NCBI RefSeq assembly: GCF_020283565.1
Contig: NC_060061.1
Coordinates: 25,271,362-25,335,361, forward strand
DNA: 64,000 bases
From: Trifolium pratense
Lineage: Eukaryota > Streptophyta > Magnoliopsida > Fabales > Fabaceae
Direction: 5' to 3'
The translations under genes and the position numbers were made by a program. Positions 1 to 10,691 of this stretch are shown piece by piece. Position 1 is the first letter of the stretch. Each line of letters begins with the position of its first letter. The notes under the pieces are model-generated. The model had not been told where the DNA came from. It saw only the letters and a program-made list of their open reading frames with translations, and did no database searches.

Positions 1-296
1 CCTCATGAGCTCCTTGCCCTAGCTAAGCTCTCAATCTTCCTTTCTCATGAAACATAATTATGAGACTATTCATGGTTGACTTGCTACTTATAGCTCTCTC
101 TATTCTCATGGATCAAAGCCCACTTGGCTTAGGCCCAATGCCTATTCCACGCCCAAAGGCCCAAACAACATAACTTCTCGCTCATTAACTTACGTTTGCG
201 CTAAATGATTATTCGCCGCTTAATAATTTAATTATAAATCACGCCCTCGCGTAATAAAATAATTAAATAACGAATACTAAATTTTGGGTCGTTACA
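1..296 (-). mobile_element. LTR end, cut by window edge
   Basis: This is the last 296 bp of a long terminal repeat ending in GTCGTTACA. It matches 4749-5044 with an offset of 4748 bp. It sits in the same position of a 7SL gene as the complete solo LTR at 2284-5044 and is followed by the same ACTCG (297-301). It is therefore the same insertion in the preceding duplicated unit, not an independent one. By comparison with the complete family member at 38835-52154, the element reads on the minus strand. Confidence 0.9.
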
Positions 297-451
297 ACTC
301 GTGCCTTCGCTCAAGTCCCATGGCTCAACTCTCAACTTGGAGCGGGCAGACCAGCATGGTGCACAAACCAGTCCAACCTGTTAAGCCTAAGCCATGTTCC
401 ATCACCTTGTTGCCCCCACTCGGGTCACAAGCTGTCGCTACTCAGCTCGGC
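297..451 (-). pseudogene. 7SL: 7SL RNA gene, 5' half, split by LTR
   Basis: This is the 5' half of a signal recognition particle RNA gene on the minus strand. It starts with GCCGAGCT at 451 and reads left until the LTR ending at 296. The 3' half would lie outside the window. It keeps the 5' (Alu) domain sequences and its promoter, so it could still be transcribed, but the RNA would run into the LTR and lack the S domain. Confidence 0.85.
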
Positions 452-473
452 GAACTTACTAGCATGTCAAGCC

Positions 474-517
474 TTTATAAACACTTACTTGTGCCATATT
501 CTAGCCGATGTGGGACT
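474..517 (-). promoter_or_regulatory. 7SL promoter (USE + TATA)
   Basis: On the minus strand AGTCCCACATCG (506-517) is followed by 24 nt and then TTTATAAA (474-481); the transcript starts about 23 nt further on. A 23-24 nt gap between the upstream sequence element and TATA is the known plant arrangement for Pol III snRNA-type promoters. The same pair lies at the same offsets from every 7SL 5' end in the window (TATA 23-30, USE 55-66 bases upstream). Confidence 0.85.
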
Positions 518-1500
518 TAATGTATCCAAGATGGTGTAGTATTAAATTGGAACATGGTTTCTTAAATGTTGGTTCTCCCCAACTACTTTTGACATGTATT
601 TTTTTAACAATCACTTTTGACATGTTATAACGTTTTAACAAAAAAAAAAAGTTATCATGGGAGATGAAATATCTTATAAAAAAAATAGGATTTGAAATAT
701 GTAAGAAGTACGGTTTTAAATCATAATGAAACCTTTTTTGAATTTCTCTCACTCTTATGGTCTCTTTTTTAGTTAACTCACGACTATCTTTCCCGTGAAA
801 AATTGGAAACTATATTTCACGAATCCATGAAATAATTTAATAAAAAAGTGACTAGACAAGTTCTTGAGGGAAACATGGCAAAAATGCATACAAAATGAAT
901 AAACTAATCATATTACTTTTGTATTCTCATGAGTAACAATCCAGTTCTTTGGCAAATTATGTGCGTTGTCCTTCCATAATCTGTAGTTGGCCCAAATGCA
1001 GTCCTAAAAACAGCACTACAAAGGTTTAACATTTTAATTTGGATCATATCTCAACCACTCAAACATTTATGGAAGAAGGACCACTCAAACCAAACTGCAA
1101 ATTTACCAAGATTTAGAAGCCAGCTCATGAAAAACTTATAGTAATTACTGTTTACCGATGAAGTTGTTATTCATTGCATAAATACAATATTAAATAAAAA
1201 GATTTCCACTTTGATTTGTTAAAAAAATTCATAAGCTGTAACTGAAAATGATTTCACTTGAACTGAACTAGCAATGGAACAAAAAATGAGAACACTTGGT
1301 AGGTAGCATTTAAAAAAACATGCTTTCACTATAATTAAGATATTTGTCAAGCATACTGACTAGAAGACGAGCACTAGTATAGAAACACTATAAGCCATCA
1401 AGCTGATTATCAAAACAACTTTTGTTGTGAATATTTTTAAATACTGTTACATAAAAGTGTAGCTAACAGAACACTAGTACACAAGAAGTTATAGCATAAG
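518..1500. other. divergent 7SL-U2 spacer, full-length type
   Basis: AT-rich intergenic spacer between the 7SL promoter (minus strand) and the U2 promoter (plus strand). I see no gene in it. A less AT-rich stretch at about 930-1140 is well kept in all full-length units; elsewhere it opens a 70-codon frame in two units only (30163-30375 and 32142-32354), so it does not look coding. It also holds poly(A) and poly(T) tracts whose lengths vary between units. Confidence 0.7.
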
Positions 1501-1578
1501 AGTCCCACATCGCATAGTCGAAAGAACAACAGAGCCCATGTCAAATATAAAACCCACGGCAAGGATGTATTTCAACTC

Positions 1579-1774
1579 ATACCTTTCTCGGCCTTTTGGC
1601 TAAGATCAAGTGTAGTATCTGTTCTTATCAGTTTAATATCTAATATGTGGGCCAATGGTCCACGCGATATAAAATTTATATCTTGAGGGGGAGGTTCCAC
1701 TAAAGTAGCTTGCTATTGGGACTCTCATGTGTCGCTTCTGTGTTGCACTATTGCAATTGCCTGGCGCACCCCAC
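1579..1774 (+). ncRNA. U2: U2 snRNA copy 1 (variant class A)
   Basis: U2 spliceosomal RNA, 196 nt, begins ATACCTTTCTCGG. The branch-site-recognising GTAGTA is intact at RNA positions 34-39. Compared with the copy at 32791 it differs at G64A (breaks a stem IIa pair), T93A, T102A (inside the Sm-like site), A116G and G117T (stem III) and C127G. The promoter is complete: USE 67-78 and TATA 27-33 bases upstream. Whether this class gives a working RNA is doubtful. Confidence 0.9.
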
Positions 1775-2129
1775 CAATTCAACATCAAAAATTTTCTCTT
1801 ATTTTATTTATGCGCCTAATATTCCTTCATTTAACCTTACATGTGTTTGAAAATACACAAGTTTGTAAGGGTCGGTAGTCATGTCTAGTAAATGAAAGAA
1901 AATTAAATTGCGGGGACGATTTTCATATTTATGAGCGTAAATGATTTTACATGAAAGGTTCAACTCATTACCAAAAATAAATACTCATTTCAATACTCAT
2001 ATATGACATAGAATTTCTCCGCAAAGAGAGTATAAGATATTATAGTCAATAAGATATTACTTTTAATTATAAATAAAGTTTATTGCGGGGGCTTATCTTC
2101 CCTAAATGGCACCCCCAGTAGGAACCCAC
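1775..2129. other. convergent U2-7SL tail spacer
   Basis: About 355 bp of AT-rich DNA between the U2 3' end and the 7SL terminator. Plant snRNA genes normally carry a 3' processing box of the type CA(N)AGTNNAA just downstream; here only a degenerate CA...ACATCAA is visible in the first 16 bases. No gene is seen. The same spacer recurs after every U2 copy; units after 54 kb lack 28 bp of it. Confidence 0.6.
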
Positions 2130-2283
2130 AAAAAATGATGGTTCAAGGGGCTAGGCTCACCAGGTGTTGTGGGCTGGAGGTGCAGCGGCCTGTAATCCCT
2201 CCACTGTTAGGAGTAGGAGGTGTTCGCTGCTCTGTGAAACCAGCCTCACGCTGTACCCTCCTTTCTAAGACCCACAAGACTCG
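2130..2283 (-). pseudogene. 7SL: 7SL RNA gene, 3' half, split by solo LTR
   Basis: This 3' half contains the S-domain core: the helix 8 strands GTTTCACAGAGCAG and GGCCGCTGCACC on the minus strand, and the T6 Pol III terminator at 2130-2135. The gene is interrupted at 2284 by a solo LTR; its 5' half continues at 5050-5199. The two halves add up to 304 bp, the length of the uninterrupted copies, so nothing but the 5-bp duplication was gained or lost. Confidence 0.9.
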
Positions 2284-2857
2284 TGTAACACCCAAACCCG
2301 TTATTTAATTAACTCTGCCTTTATAAAATCTTTTTCGAAAATACGCAGCGGAAAAATTGAAAATATGATTATAAAGCGCTGGTTTGAATATCACAAACTT
2401 CATTCAAAGATAATACTAATACATTTATCTAGTAAAATATTCGAATGAACTAAAAACAAAACCTCGCATCGAACGATGCGTTATTAGTTATACAAAACGG
2501 ATACTTTTCAAATGAAAGCTTAAGACCAACAGAGTATACTAAGAGGACTACATGCATATACATATAAAAACCCCTTTTTCCCGTGTCTCAATCAGAGCAG
2601 AGCTTCACCATTGCACTCGGACGAGGCTAACACATAACCTGTCAACCTGGACCCCCAAAGGTCCAGCAATTAACACAAAGCAGAGAGTTAGAAAACATAA
2701 ACATAAATATAAGTGTGAGTAGTATACTACACACTTCACACGCTATCATACATTTCTAACTCACGCACATACATCGTCAAATACGACTACCAATTAATCA
2801 TTCATTTACAAACACACCAATCATATAGTTTCACGTCTTCTCGGACACTACCAAAGT

Positions 2858-2960
2858 GTTCATTTTATAGTCATGACGGCCTCTACACTTGTTCATTTTA
2901 TAGTCATGACGGACTCTACACTTGTTCATTTTATAGTCATGACGGACTCTACACTTGTTC
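2858..2960. repeat. LTR minirepeats, about 32 bp x3
   Basis: Three tandem copies built on GTTCATTTTATAGTCATGAC. The LTR at 38835 has the equivalent block at about 39411-39503. Confidence 0.85.
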
Positions 2961-3164
2961 CAAGTCATGGCAAACAATCACCGTATTAAACAATTAGTAA
3001 ATACCAAAGCTTAACACATACGGAAAACACATTACAATCCAATCAGATAATGTCACATAACAATTATCAAATACATGTGCATTTACCCTAATGCATCTAA
3101 TGCCAATTATCCAATGTCATGTCATCCCTAGACACGACTAATGCATGTGGTACCAATTTTACAT

Positions 3165-3270
3165 TGTTCAGATTTCAGTCATGACGGACTGTTCAGTTTT
3201 CAGTCATGTACGGACTGTTCAGATTATAGTCATGTACGGACTGTTCAGATTATAGTCATGTACGGACTCT
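3165..3270. repeat. LTR minirepeats, about 26 bp x4
   Basis: Four tandem copies of a unit of the form GTTCAGATTATAGTCATG followed by ACGGACT. The block at about 39717-39821 in the second LTR family member corresponds to it. Confidence 0.85.
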
Positions 3271-3279
3271 ACATCAGCA

Positions 3280-3580
3280 GTTTTACATCATGCAGGATAA
3301 GCGTCTCACCAATGGTGGACCAAACCAGTTTTACATCATGTTGGATGCTGCTATTCACCCCATTTAAGATGAACCCAGTTTTACATCTTGTTGGATGCTG
3401 CTATTCACCCCATTTAAGATGAACCCAGTTTTACATCTTGTTGGATGCGTCGGAACTTACCGAACCACCTTATCTCCCTTGGATAAGCTCAATAACAGTT
3501 TTATATCATGTAGGATATGGTTATCATCAACCATCTCTCCCATAAAGAGGAGTCACACAGTTTTATATCGTGTTTGGATA
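3280..3580. repeat. dispersed CAGTTTTACATCATG motif cluster
   Basis: Six imperfect copies of a CAGTTTTAYATCATG-like motif followed by GGAT, separated by unequal lengths. One stray copy of the same motif lies in the internal region of the related element (about 43884), which suggests a shared sequence element rather than simple slippage. Confidence 0.65.
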
Positions 3581-4120
3581 TGGGCTCCAGATCTCGGATA
3601 ACATAATCCCATCTTCGGCCACTTTTCATAAACATAGTCCATTTTCATCAATTATTGGAATTCACATGATTCCCATAACACAATTATTCATGAATGCATG
3701 ATTACTTTTAAACACATCAAATACATGACGCTATCTAGCTCGAAGCTATTCATTCACTGATGCGGAAACACAATTCCAACATCTAACACACTAGGATAAC
3801 ACAATATCCTATCACTCCAATCATAATTATTCACATGATAATTATCTGCATAACCATTTTTATACACACAAGGTTTCATTTACACTTATGTCATAAAACA
3901 TACATCATTCTCTTATCATTGCAAATTAATGATAAAACATCACATTGCTCACTTTAAGCTACAACTTATTGCATACACGTTTATCAATCATATAACGATC
4001 AACAATAAGCATTAATAGTATCAACATGTATCAACAATCATGTAAGGATACCCTTAAACCATGTTACAAGTGCCTAGTTACACTTATAAACATCAACAAC
4101 AATTGCTGTCACAGAGGCCT

Positions 4121-4245
4121 TCGCTAAGCGAGGGCTTAGCGAGACATGGCGAACCTCACCAGGGGATCACCTGCTCATAGCGAGCTTCGGCGAGCTTCAG
4201 CGAACCTGTTCGCTACAGCGAACTCCTGGTCGCTTAGCGAACTAT
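4121..4245. repeat. hairpin cluster in LTR
   Basis: TCGCTAAGC (4121-4129) and GCTTAGCGA (4134-4142) form a perfect 9-bp stem with a 4-base loop. More CGCTnAGCG- and TTCGCT/AGCGAA-type inverted pairs follow within 110 bp. The same position of the 2668-bp LTRs carries a related set. Confidence 0.75.
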
Positions 4246-5049
4246 ACCAGAAAAATATCTGTTCTTGAGTTTCAATAAGGCGGTTTAACCTCAAATCAAC
4301 TCAAAAATCCATCTAGACATGTTATAAATTCTTATAAACAGCTAATTCAAGCATATATGGTATCAAGGAACATTAATCATCCCTTCCAAACATCCAAATA
4401 CATCAAACAATCAAAATCATGTCAATTTCTTGCAAAATAAGCAAGTTTAACAAAACATGCAAATCATTGATCAAACATCTACATATACCCACTTTCAACT
4501 CCCCAAAGTTGTTTACCTCATCTACCATGAGTTCACTACACATGTTAGGATCAAAAGGATCCATTTTCCATTAAGAAAATCACCCACGAAACCCACAAGA
4601 AAATAGAGTGGAAAGAGTTTGGGAATGGAGGAATCGACATCCTCCCCTCTTTCGAATCACTCACGAATATGTAATCTAACTCTCGTACCTTAGCTCGACG
4701 AATCCACAAGCTTGCTCTTCTCTTTCTCTCCCACGAGCTCTACCTCTCCCTCATGAGCTCCTTGCCCTAGCTAAGCTCTCAATCTTCCTTTCTCATGAAA
4801 CATAATTATGAGACTATTCATGGTTGACTTGCTACTTATAGCTCTCTCTATTCTCATGGATCAAAGCCCACTTGGCTTAGGCCCAATGCCTATTCCACGC
4901 CCAAAGGCCCAAACAACATAACTTCTCGCTCATTAACTTACGTTTGCGCTAAATGATTATTCGCCGCTTAATAATTTAATTATAAATCACGCCCTCGCGT
5001 AATAAAATAATTAAATAACGAATACTAAATTTTGGGTCGTTACAACTCG

Positions 5050-5199
5050 TGCCTTCGCTCAAGTCCCATGGCTCAACTCTCAACTTGGAGCGGGCAGACC
5101 AGCATGGTGCACAAACCAGTCCAACCTGTTAAGCCTAAGCCATGTTCCATCACCTTGTTGCCCCCACTCGGGTCACAAGCTGTCGCTACTCAGCTCGGC
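5050..5199 (-). pseudogene. 7SL: 7SL RNA gene, 5' half, split by solo LTR
   Basis: Starts with GCCGAGCT at 5199 and continues to the LTR boundary, with ACTCG duplicated at 5045-5049. It is the missing half of 2130-2283. Its promoter (TATA 5222-5229, USE 5254-5265) is intact, so a truncated transcript reading into the LTR is possible. Confidence 0.9.
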
Positions 5200-6324
5200 G
5201 AACTTACTAGCATGTCAAGCCTTTATAAACACTTACTTGTGCCATATTCTAGCCGATGTGGGACTTAATGTATCCAAGATGGTGTAGTATTAAATTGGAA
5301 CATGGTTTCTTAAATGTTGGTTCTCCCCAACTACTTTTGACATGTATTTTTTTAACAATCACTTTTGACATGTTATAACGTTTAACAAAAAAAAAAGTTA
5401 TCATGGGAGATGAAATATCTTATAAAAAAAATAGGATTTGAAATATGTAAGTATTACGGTTTTAAATCATAATGAAACCTTTTTTGAATTTCTCTCACTC
5501 TTATGGTCTCTTTTTTAGTTAACTCACGACTATCTTTCCCGTGAAAAATTGGAAACTATATTTCACGAATCCATGAAATAATTTAATAAAAAAGTGACTA
5601 GACAAGTTCTTGAGGGAAACATGGCAAAAATGCATACAAAATGAATAAACTAATCATATTACTTTTGTATTCTCATGAGTAACAATCCAGTTCTTTGGCA
5701 AATTATGTGCGTTGTCCTTCCATAATCTGTAGTTGGCCCAAATGCAGTCCTAAAAACAGCACTACAAAGGTTTAACATTTTAATTTGGATCATATCTCAA
5801 CCACTCAAACATTTATGGAAGAAGGACCACTCAAACCAAACTGCAAATTTACCAAGATTTAGAAGCCAGCTCATGAAAAACTTATAGTAATTACTGTTTA
5901 CCGATGAAGTTGTTATTCATTGCATAATGACAATATTAAATAAAAAGATTTCCACTTTGATTTGTTAAAAAAATTCATAAGCTGTAACTGAAAATGATTT
6001 CACTTGAACTGAACTAGCAATGGAACAAAAAATGAGAACACTTGGTAGGTAGCATTTAAAAAAACATGCTTTCACTATAATTAAGATATTTGTCAAGCAT
6101 ACTGACTAGAAGACGAGCACTAGTATAGAAACACTATAAGCCATCAAGCTGATTATCAAAACAACTTTTGTTGTGAATATTTTTAAATACTGTTACATAA
6201 AAGTGTAGCTAACAGAACACTAGTACACAAGAAGTTATAGCATAAGAGTCCCACATCGCATAGTCGAAAGAACAACAGAGCCCATGTCAAATATAAAACC
6301 CACGGCAAGGATGTATTTCAACTC

Positions 6325-6520
6325 ATACCTTTCTCGGCCTTTTGGCTAAGATCAAGTGTAGTAGCTGTTCTTATCAGTTTAATATCTAATATGTGGGCCA
6401 ATGGTCCACGCGATATAAAATTTATATCTTGAGGGGGAGGTTCCACTAAAGTAGCTTGCTATTGGGACTCTCATGTGTCGCTTCTGCGTTGCACTATTGC
6501 AATTGCCTGGCGCACCCCAC
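6325..6520 (+). ncRNA. U2: U2 snRNA copy 2 (variant class A)
   Basis: Near duplicate of copy 1, which fits the 4748-bp duplication. It adds T40G, directly after the branch-site-recognising GTAGTA (6358-6363), and one change in the 3' part. It shares G64A, T93A, T102A, A116G, G117T and C127G. The promoter is intact. Confidence 0.9.
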
Positions 6521-6875
6521 CAATTCAACATCAAAAATTTTCTCTTATTTTATTTATGCGCCTAATATTCCTTCATTTAACCTTACATGTGTTTGAAAAT
6601 ACACAAGTTTGTAAGGGTCGGTAGTCATGTCTAGTAAATGAAAGAAAATTAAATTGCGGGGACGATTTTCATATTTATGAGCGTAAATGATTTTACATGA
6701 AAGGTTCAACTCATTACCAAAAATAAATACTCATTTCAATACTCATATATGACATAGAATTTCTCCGCAAAGAGAGTATAAGATATTATAGTCAATAAGA
6801 TATTACTTTTAATTATAAATAAAGTTTATTGCGGGGGCTTATCTTCCCTAAATGGCACCCCCAGTAGGAACCCAC

Positions 6876-7179
6876 AAAAAATGATGGTTCAAGGGGCTAG
6901 GCTCACCAGGTGTTGTGGGCTGGAGATGCAGCGGCCTGTAATCCCTCCACTGTTAGGAGTAGGAGGTGTTCGCTGCTCTGTGAAACCAGCCTCACGCTGT
7001 ACCCTCCTTTCTAAGACCCACAAGACTCGTGCCTTCGCTCAAGTCCCATGGCTCAACTCTCAACTTGGAGCGGGCAGACCATCATGGTGCACAAACCAGT
7101 CCAACCTGTTAAGCCTAAGCCATGTTCCATCACCTTGTTGCCCCCACTCGGGTCACAAGCTGTCGCTACTCAGCTCGGC
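6876..7179 (-). ncRNA. 7SL: 7SL (SRP) RNA copy 3, uninterrupted
   Basis: Full 304-bp 7SL gene in the 4748-bp duplicated neighbourhood but without the LTR. It has 5' GCCGAGCT, TGTGACCC of the Alu domain, the helix 8 core and the T6 terminator at 6876-6881. It differs from the common copy by single bases in the Alu/S connecting helix and in the helix 8 3' strand region. Confidence 0.9.
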
Positions 7180-7245
7180 GAACTTACTAGCATGTCAAGC
7201 CTTTATAAACACTTACTTGTGCCATATTCTAGCCGATGTGGGACT

Positions 7246-7999
7246 TAATGTATCCAAGATGGTGTAGTATTAAATTGGAACATGGTTTCTTAAATGTTGG
7301 TTCTCCCCAACTACTTTTGACATGTATTTTTTTAACAATCACTTTTGACATGTTATAACGTTTTAACAAAAAAAAAAGTTATCATGGGAGATGAAATATC
7401 TTATAAAAAAAATAGGATTTGAAATATGTAAGTATTACGGTTTTAAATCATAATGAAACCTTTTTTGAATTTCTCTCACTCTTATGGTCTCTTTTTTAGT
7501 TAACTCACGACTATCTTTCCCGTGAAAAATTGGAAACTATATTTCACGAATCCATGAAATAATTTAATAAAAAAGTGACTAGACAAGTTCTTGAGGGAAA
7601 CATGGCAAAAATGCATACAAAATGAATAAACTAATCATATTACTTTTGTATTCTCATGAGTAACAATCCAGTTCTTTGGCAAATTATGTGCGTTGTCCTT
7701 CCATAATCTGTAGTTGGCCCAAATGCAGTCCTAAAAACAGCACTACAAAGGTTTAACATTTTAATTTGGATCATATCTCAACCACTCAAACATTTATGGA
7801 AGAAGGACCACTCAAACCAAACTGCAAATTTACCAAGATTTAGAAGCCAGCTCATGAAAAACTTATAGTAATTACTGTTTACCGATGAAGTTGTTATTCA
7901 TTGCATAATCAAAACAACTTTTGTTGTGAATATTTATAAATACTGTTACATAATAGTGTAGCTAACAGAACACTAGTACACAAGAAGTTATAGCATAAG
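7246..7999. other. divergent spacer with about 230-bp deletion
   Basis: Same spacer as 518-1500, but it jumps at about 7907 from TTGCATAAT to the ATCAAAACAAC that lies about 230 bp further on in full units. The two ends share ATAATCA-like sequence, so a microhomology deletion is likely. No gene is seen. Confidence 0.75.
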
Positions 8000-8077
8000 A
8001 GTCCCACATCGCATAGTCGAAAGAACAACAGAGCCCATGTCAAATATAAAACCCACAGCAAGGATGTATTTCAACTC

Positions 8078-8273
8078 ATACCTTTCTCGGCCTTTTGGCT
8101 AAGATCAAGTGTAGTATCTGTTCTTATCAGTTTAATATCTAATATGTGGGCCAATGGTCCACGCGATATTAAATTTATATCTTGAGGGGGAGGTTCCACT
8201 AAACTAGCTTGCTATTGGGACTCTCATGTGTCGCTTTTGTGTTGCACTATTGCAATTGCCTGGCGCACCCCAC
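8078..8273 (+). ncRNA. U2: U2 snRNA copy 3 (variant class A)
   Basis: Full-length U2 with G64A, T102A, A116G and G117T, but T93 and C127 as in the common form. It is therefore intermediate between copies 1-2 and copies 4-9. The USE-TATA promoter is intact. The tail spacer downstream is cut at 8612 by the copia element. Confidence 0.9.
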
Positions 8274-8612
8274 CAATTCAACATCAAAAATTTTCTCTTA
8301 TTTTATTTATGCGCCTAATATTCCTTCATTTAACCATACATGTGTTTGAAAACACACAAGTTTGTAAGGGTCGGTAGTCATGTCTAGTAAATGAAAGAAA
8401 ATTAAATTGCGGGGACGATTTTCATATATATGAGCGTAAATGATTTTACATGAAAGGTTCAACTCATTACCAAAAATAAATACTCATTTCGATACTCATA
8501 TATGACATAGAATTTCTCCGCAAAGAGAGTATAAGATATTATAGTCAATAAGATATTACTTTTAATTATAAATAAAGTTTATTGCGGAGGCTTATCTTCC
8601 CTAAATGGCACC

Positions 8613-9697
8613 TGAAGGTGTGAAAACACAAGAAGGGGGGGTTGAATTGTGTTTTAGTCAAGTTTAAAACTTTTTCAAGTTCTTATCTTAACTTCAACAG
8701 CAGCGGATAATTAATACAATAAAACAAGTTAAGAGATAGAGAGAGATCACACAAGCACTTTATACTGGTTCCTCTCACAAAACGAGAGTAGTCCAGTCCC
8801 CTTGCACTTCCAAGGGATTTCACTATAATCACACAAGATTACAACTGCTCAAGCACACAAGCAAGAGACTTCACCACAATGCTCAAGCACACAAGCAAGA
8901 GACTTCACCACAATGCTCAAGCACACAAGCAAGAGACTTCTCAAGTACAAATGTAATGAAAAATAGAATGAATACAACAGCTCTTAATCAGAACCTAGAA
9001 GAACAAATACTAAATATTTGAACTAAAAGTGCAACAACACAGTTCAGAGGTTCAGAGCTTTGTATGAGGAATTCAGAGTTTGTTCGTGCGAGATAATAAT
9101 CCTTGATACCGATTACAACTGATTCCTTTAGTATATATATGACAAGAAAAGAGTCATTGCAAAGATGACCGTTGAAGTAGATAACCTTTTGTCTTCAAGC
9201 AGCCTGTCTTGATGCAGTTTGGTTGTATCTAAAACTGAGTAAGAGTTTCAGGTACTTTGACTACTGCAGAGAAGACTTTCCTTATTCAGCTAACACAACT
9301 GATGACCCACGTTCTCAAAAGAGGACAGACAAAAGGAGAGTAGCTGTTCTGATCAGGCTTGAAAGGTCCTTTTCTTCATTGGTAGAAGAGTTGACTTGCA
9401 ACAGAGAATCTTTACAAACTTCAAGAAGATCATCAGAGATTGTTGAAGCTTAGACCTTAAGAAGTTCTGAAGACTTCATCGTCTGAAGATTACAACTTCT
9501 GAGTCTCACAATCTTCTGAACACTTGCAAACTTCTGAACTCCTTATCTTCTGATCTTCAATCAGAGTTTAATTGAGTCTAAGTCCTGCACACTTAAATTA
9601 AATTTTTAGTCCTTCCAATTGTTTATTAATACTTTGTTATCATCAAAACCTTAATAGATTTAGGGGCAAACATTTTTAAATCAATTTTGTTCCAACA
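8613..9697 (-). repeat. 3' LTR of the Sirevirus element
   Basis: 1085 bp, TGTTGG...TTCA when read on the minus strand. It differs from the 5' LTR by lacking one 34-bp minirepeat and by a handful of single-base changes. The 76-codon plus-strand frame at 9223-9453 is present in both LTRs, but nothing supports it as a gene. Confidence 0.93.
8846..8940. repeat. 34-bp minisatellite in LTR, about 3 copies
   Basis: Unit begins TGCTCAAGCACACAAGCAAG. The other LTR has about four copies (19802-19930), which explains most of the 33-bp length difference between the LTRs. Confidence 0.9.
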
Positions 9698-9711
9698 ATC
9701 TCCCCCTTTTT
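9698..9711 (-). promoter_or_regulatory. polypurine tract of Sirevirus element
   Basis: Minus-strand AAAAAGGGGGAGAT directly next to the 3' LTR is the expected plus-strand primer. Further AGGGGGAG-type tracts lie at 9795-9805, 9929-9940 and 10134-10146. Multiple polypurine tracts before the 3' LTR are a described feature of Sireviruses. Confidence 0.85.
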
Positions 9712-10259
9712 GATGATGACAAACATAAGTATTAATTGACAATTGTTGTTAAATTAACTTATCATGTTTCTCTTAGGTTTATGAGGTTTGCAAGCTCCCC
9801 CTAAGATTGATACTCCTTAAAGCCTAAACTTTAAGTTTTATCCATGATATTTTAATTTAGTATAAGATTAAGATAATTTGGAATAAAACAAATTTCATAT
9901 CTTTCTTCAGAGTGAGAGGTTTGCAAGCTCTCCCCCTAAGTCTCATAAGGCTAAGTTAAAATTGCACTCTTAACTTATCCTTACTTATGAAATTTATTTC
10001 AGTTTCAACTTACTTAGTCTCCACATTGAAATACGTAAAACAACTTAAAAGAACCAACGTTTAACTTAACGGATAAAAGCGTGAGCGTGGTTTCAGCTTT
10101 GAAACTTATCACTTATCAATTAATGCGTAACCTACTCCCCCTTTTGTCATTATCAAAAAGTAAAAAAAAATGTAGATAACCAAGACAGTCAAAGAAGAAG
10201 AGTGGTTGTTACAAAGGTGAATTTATTTCAAAAACGAAAAACAACGCGCTAAAAAGGTT
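9712..10259. other. non-coding region between polypurine tracts
   Basis: AT-rich DNA of the element's 3' untranslated region, holding the three extra CTCCCCCT tracts. No open frame is supported. Confidence 0.6.
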
Positions 10260-10267
10260 TATAAAAG
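10260..10267 (+). promoter_or_regulatory. TATA-like box before antisense ORF
   Basis: TATAAAAG on the plus strand, 67 bases before the start codon at 10334, in a position that would suit a Pol II promoter for the antisense ORF. It is seen by sequence only. Confidence 0.45.
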
Positions 10268-10333
10268 GTAAACGAGTGAACACACATTCTACAAAAAAAA
10301 TAGAAACAAAGATAAACAGAAGAATTAAGAAGA

Positions 10334-10639
10334 ATGAGAAGATTTAGTTCACGTATTGCAGAGGTTCATAGAAAGAAAGAAGAAGAAGAACGCGAAAAAG
10401 ATGAAAAAGATAAAGAAGACAACAAGAAACCACAAGATGCTGAAATTATAATCATTTCATCAGACTCGGAAGCTGAAGAAAATGAAGATGATGCTGACTA
10501 CGTTGAGTTCTTGGCTGGCTATGTTCCAGAAGAAGAACAGGAAGAAGAAGAAGAGCAGAACCCAGAGCCTATAGAAATTTCATCAGAGGATGCTGAGGAG
10601 AAATCTGAGATTTCTTCTGAGTATTATCCATCTGACTAG
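10334..10639 (+). CDS. small acidic antisense ORF in retroelement
   Basis: 101 codons on the strand opposite to gag, pol and the envelope-like ORF. The N-terminus is basic (MRRFSSRIAEVHRKK), followed by a K/E/D-rich stretch and two DSEAEE/EEEQEEEEE-like acidic runs separated by short hydrophobic patches (EIIIISSDSE, PIEISSE). These two patches resemble SUMO-interacting motifs: a hydrophobic core followed by acidic and serine residues. A TATA box lies 67 bases upstream and AATAAA 53 bases downstream (10692-10697). Its end faces the end of the envelope-like ORF, 245 bp apart. I know no function. It could be a chance frame in a biased sequence, but the flanking signals argue for a real short gene. 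Confidence 0.5.
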   Translation: MRRFSSRIAEVHRKKEEEEREKDEKDKEDNKKPQDAEIIIISSDSEAEENEDDADYVEFLAGYVPEEEQEEEEEQNPEPIEISSEDAEEKSEISSEYYPSD

Positions 10640-10691
10640 GATTAGGTCGTCTTGTTCTTTTTACCAATGTACTCATTGTTGTCAGATCAGC

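Larger units (their letters stand above)
2284..5044 (-). mobile_element. solo LTR in a 7SL gene
   Basis: 2761-bp solo LTR, TGTAAC at one end and GTTACA at the other, flanked by the 5-bp target duplication ACTCG (2279-2283 and 5045-5049). It belongs to the same family as the three-LTR element at 38835-52154 but is longer than those 2668-bp LTRs and differs in its internal repeat block. No internal region remains, as expected from recombination between two LTRs of one element. No coding sequence is recognised; frames at 3141-3601 are read from short tandem repeats. Confidence 0.93.
297..8612. repeat. U2-7SL tandem array, block 1
   Basis: Array block holding U2 copies at 1579, 6325 and 8078 and 7SL copies at 297 (partial), 2130/5050 (split) and 6876. 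The stretch 1-2283 is repeated at 4749-7031 with a period of 4748 bp, which is one unit of about 1.98 kb plus the 2761-bp LTR and its 5-bp duplication. The next unit is only 1753 bp because its spacer has lost about 230 bp. The block ends where the copia element enters at 8613. Confidence 0.9.

Noticed and set aside
3141..3601. Repeated short sequences in the LTR resembling a CRISPR array or a repeat protein
   Set aside because: Tandem minirepeats without unique spacers of constant length, in a plant LTR; the frames through them are by-products of the repeat.
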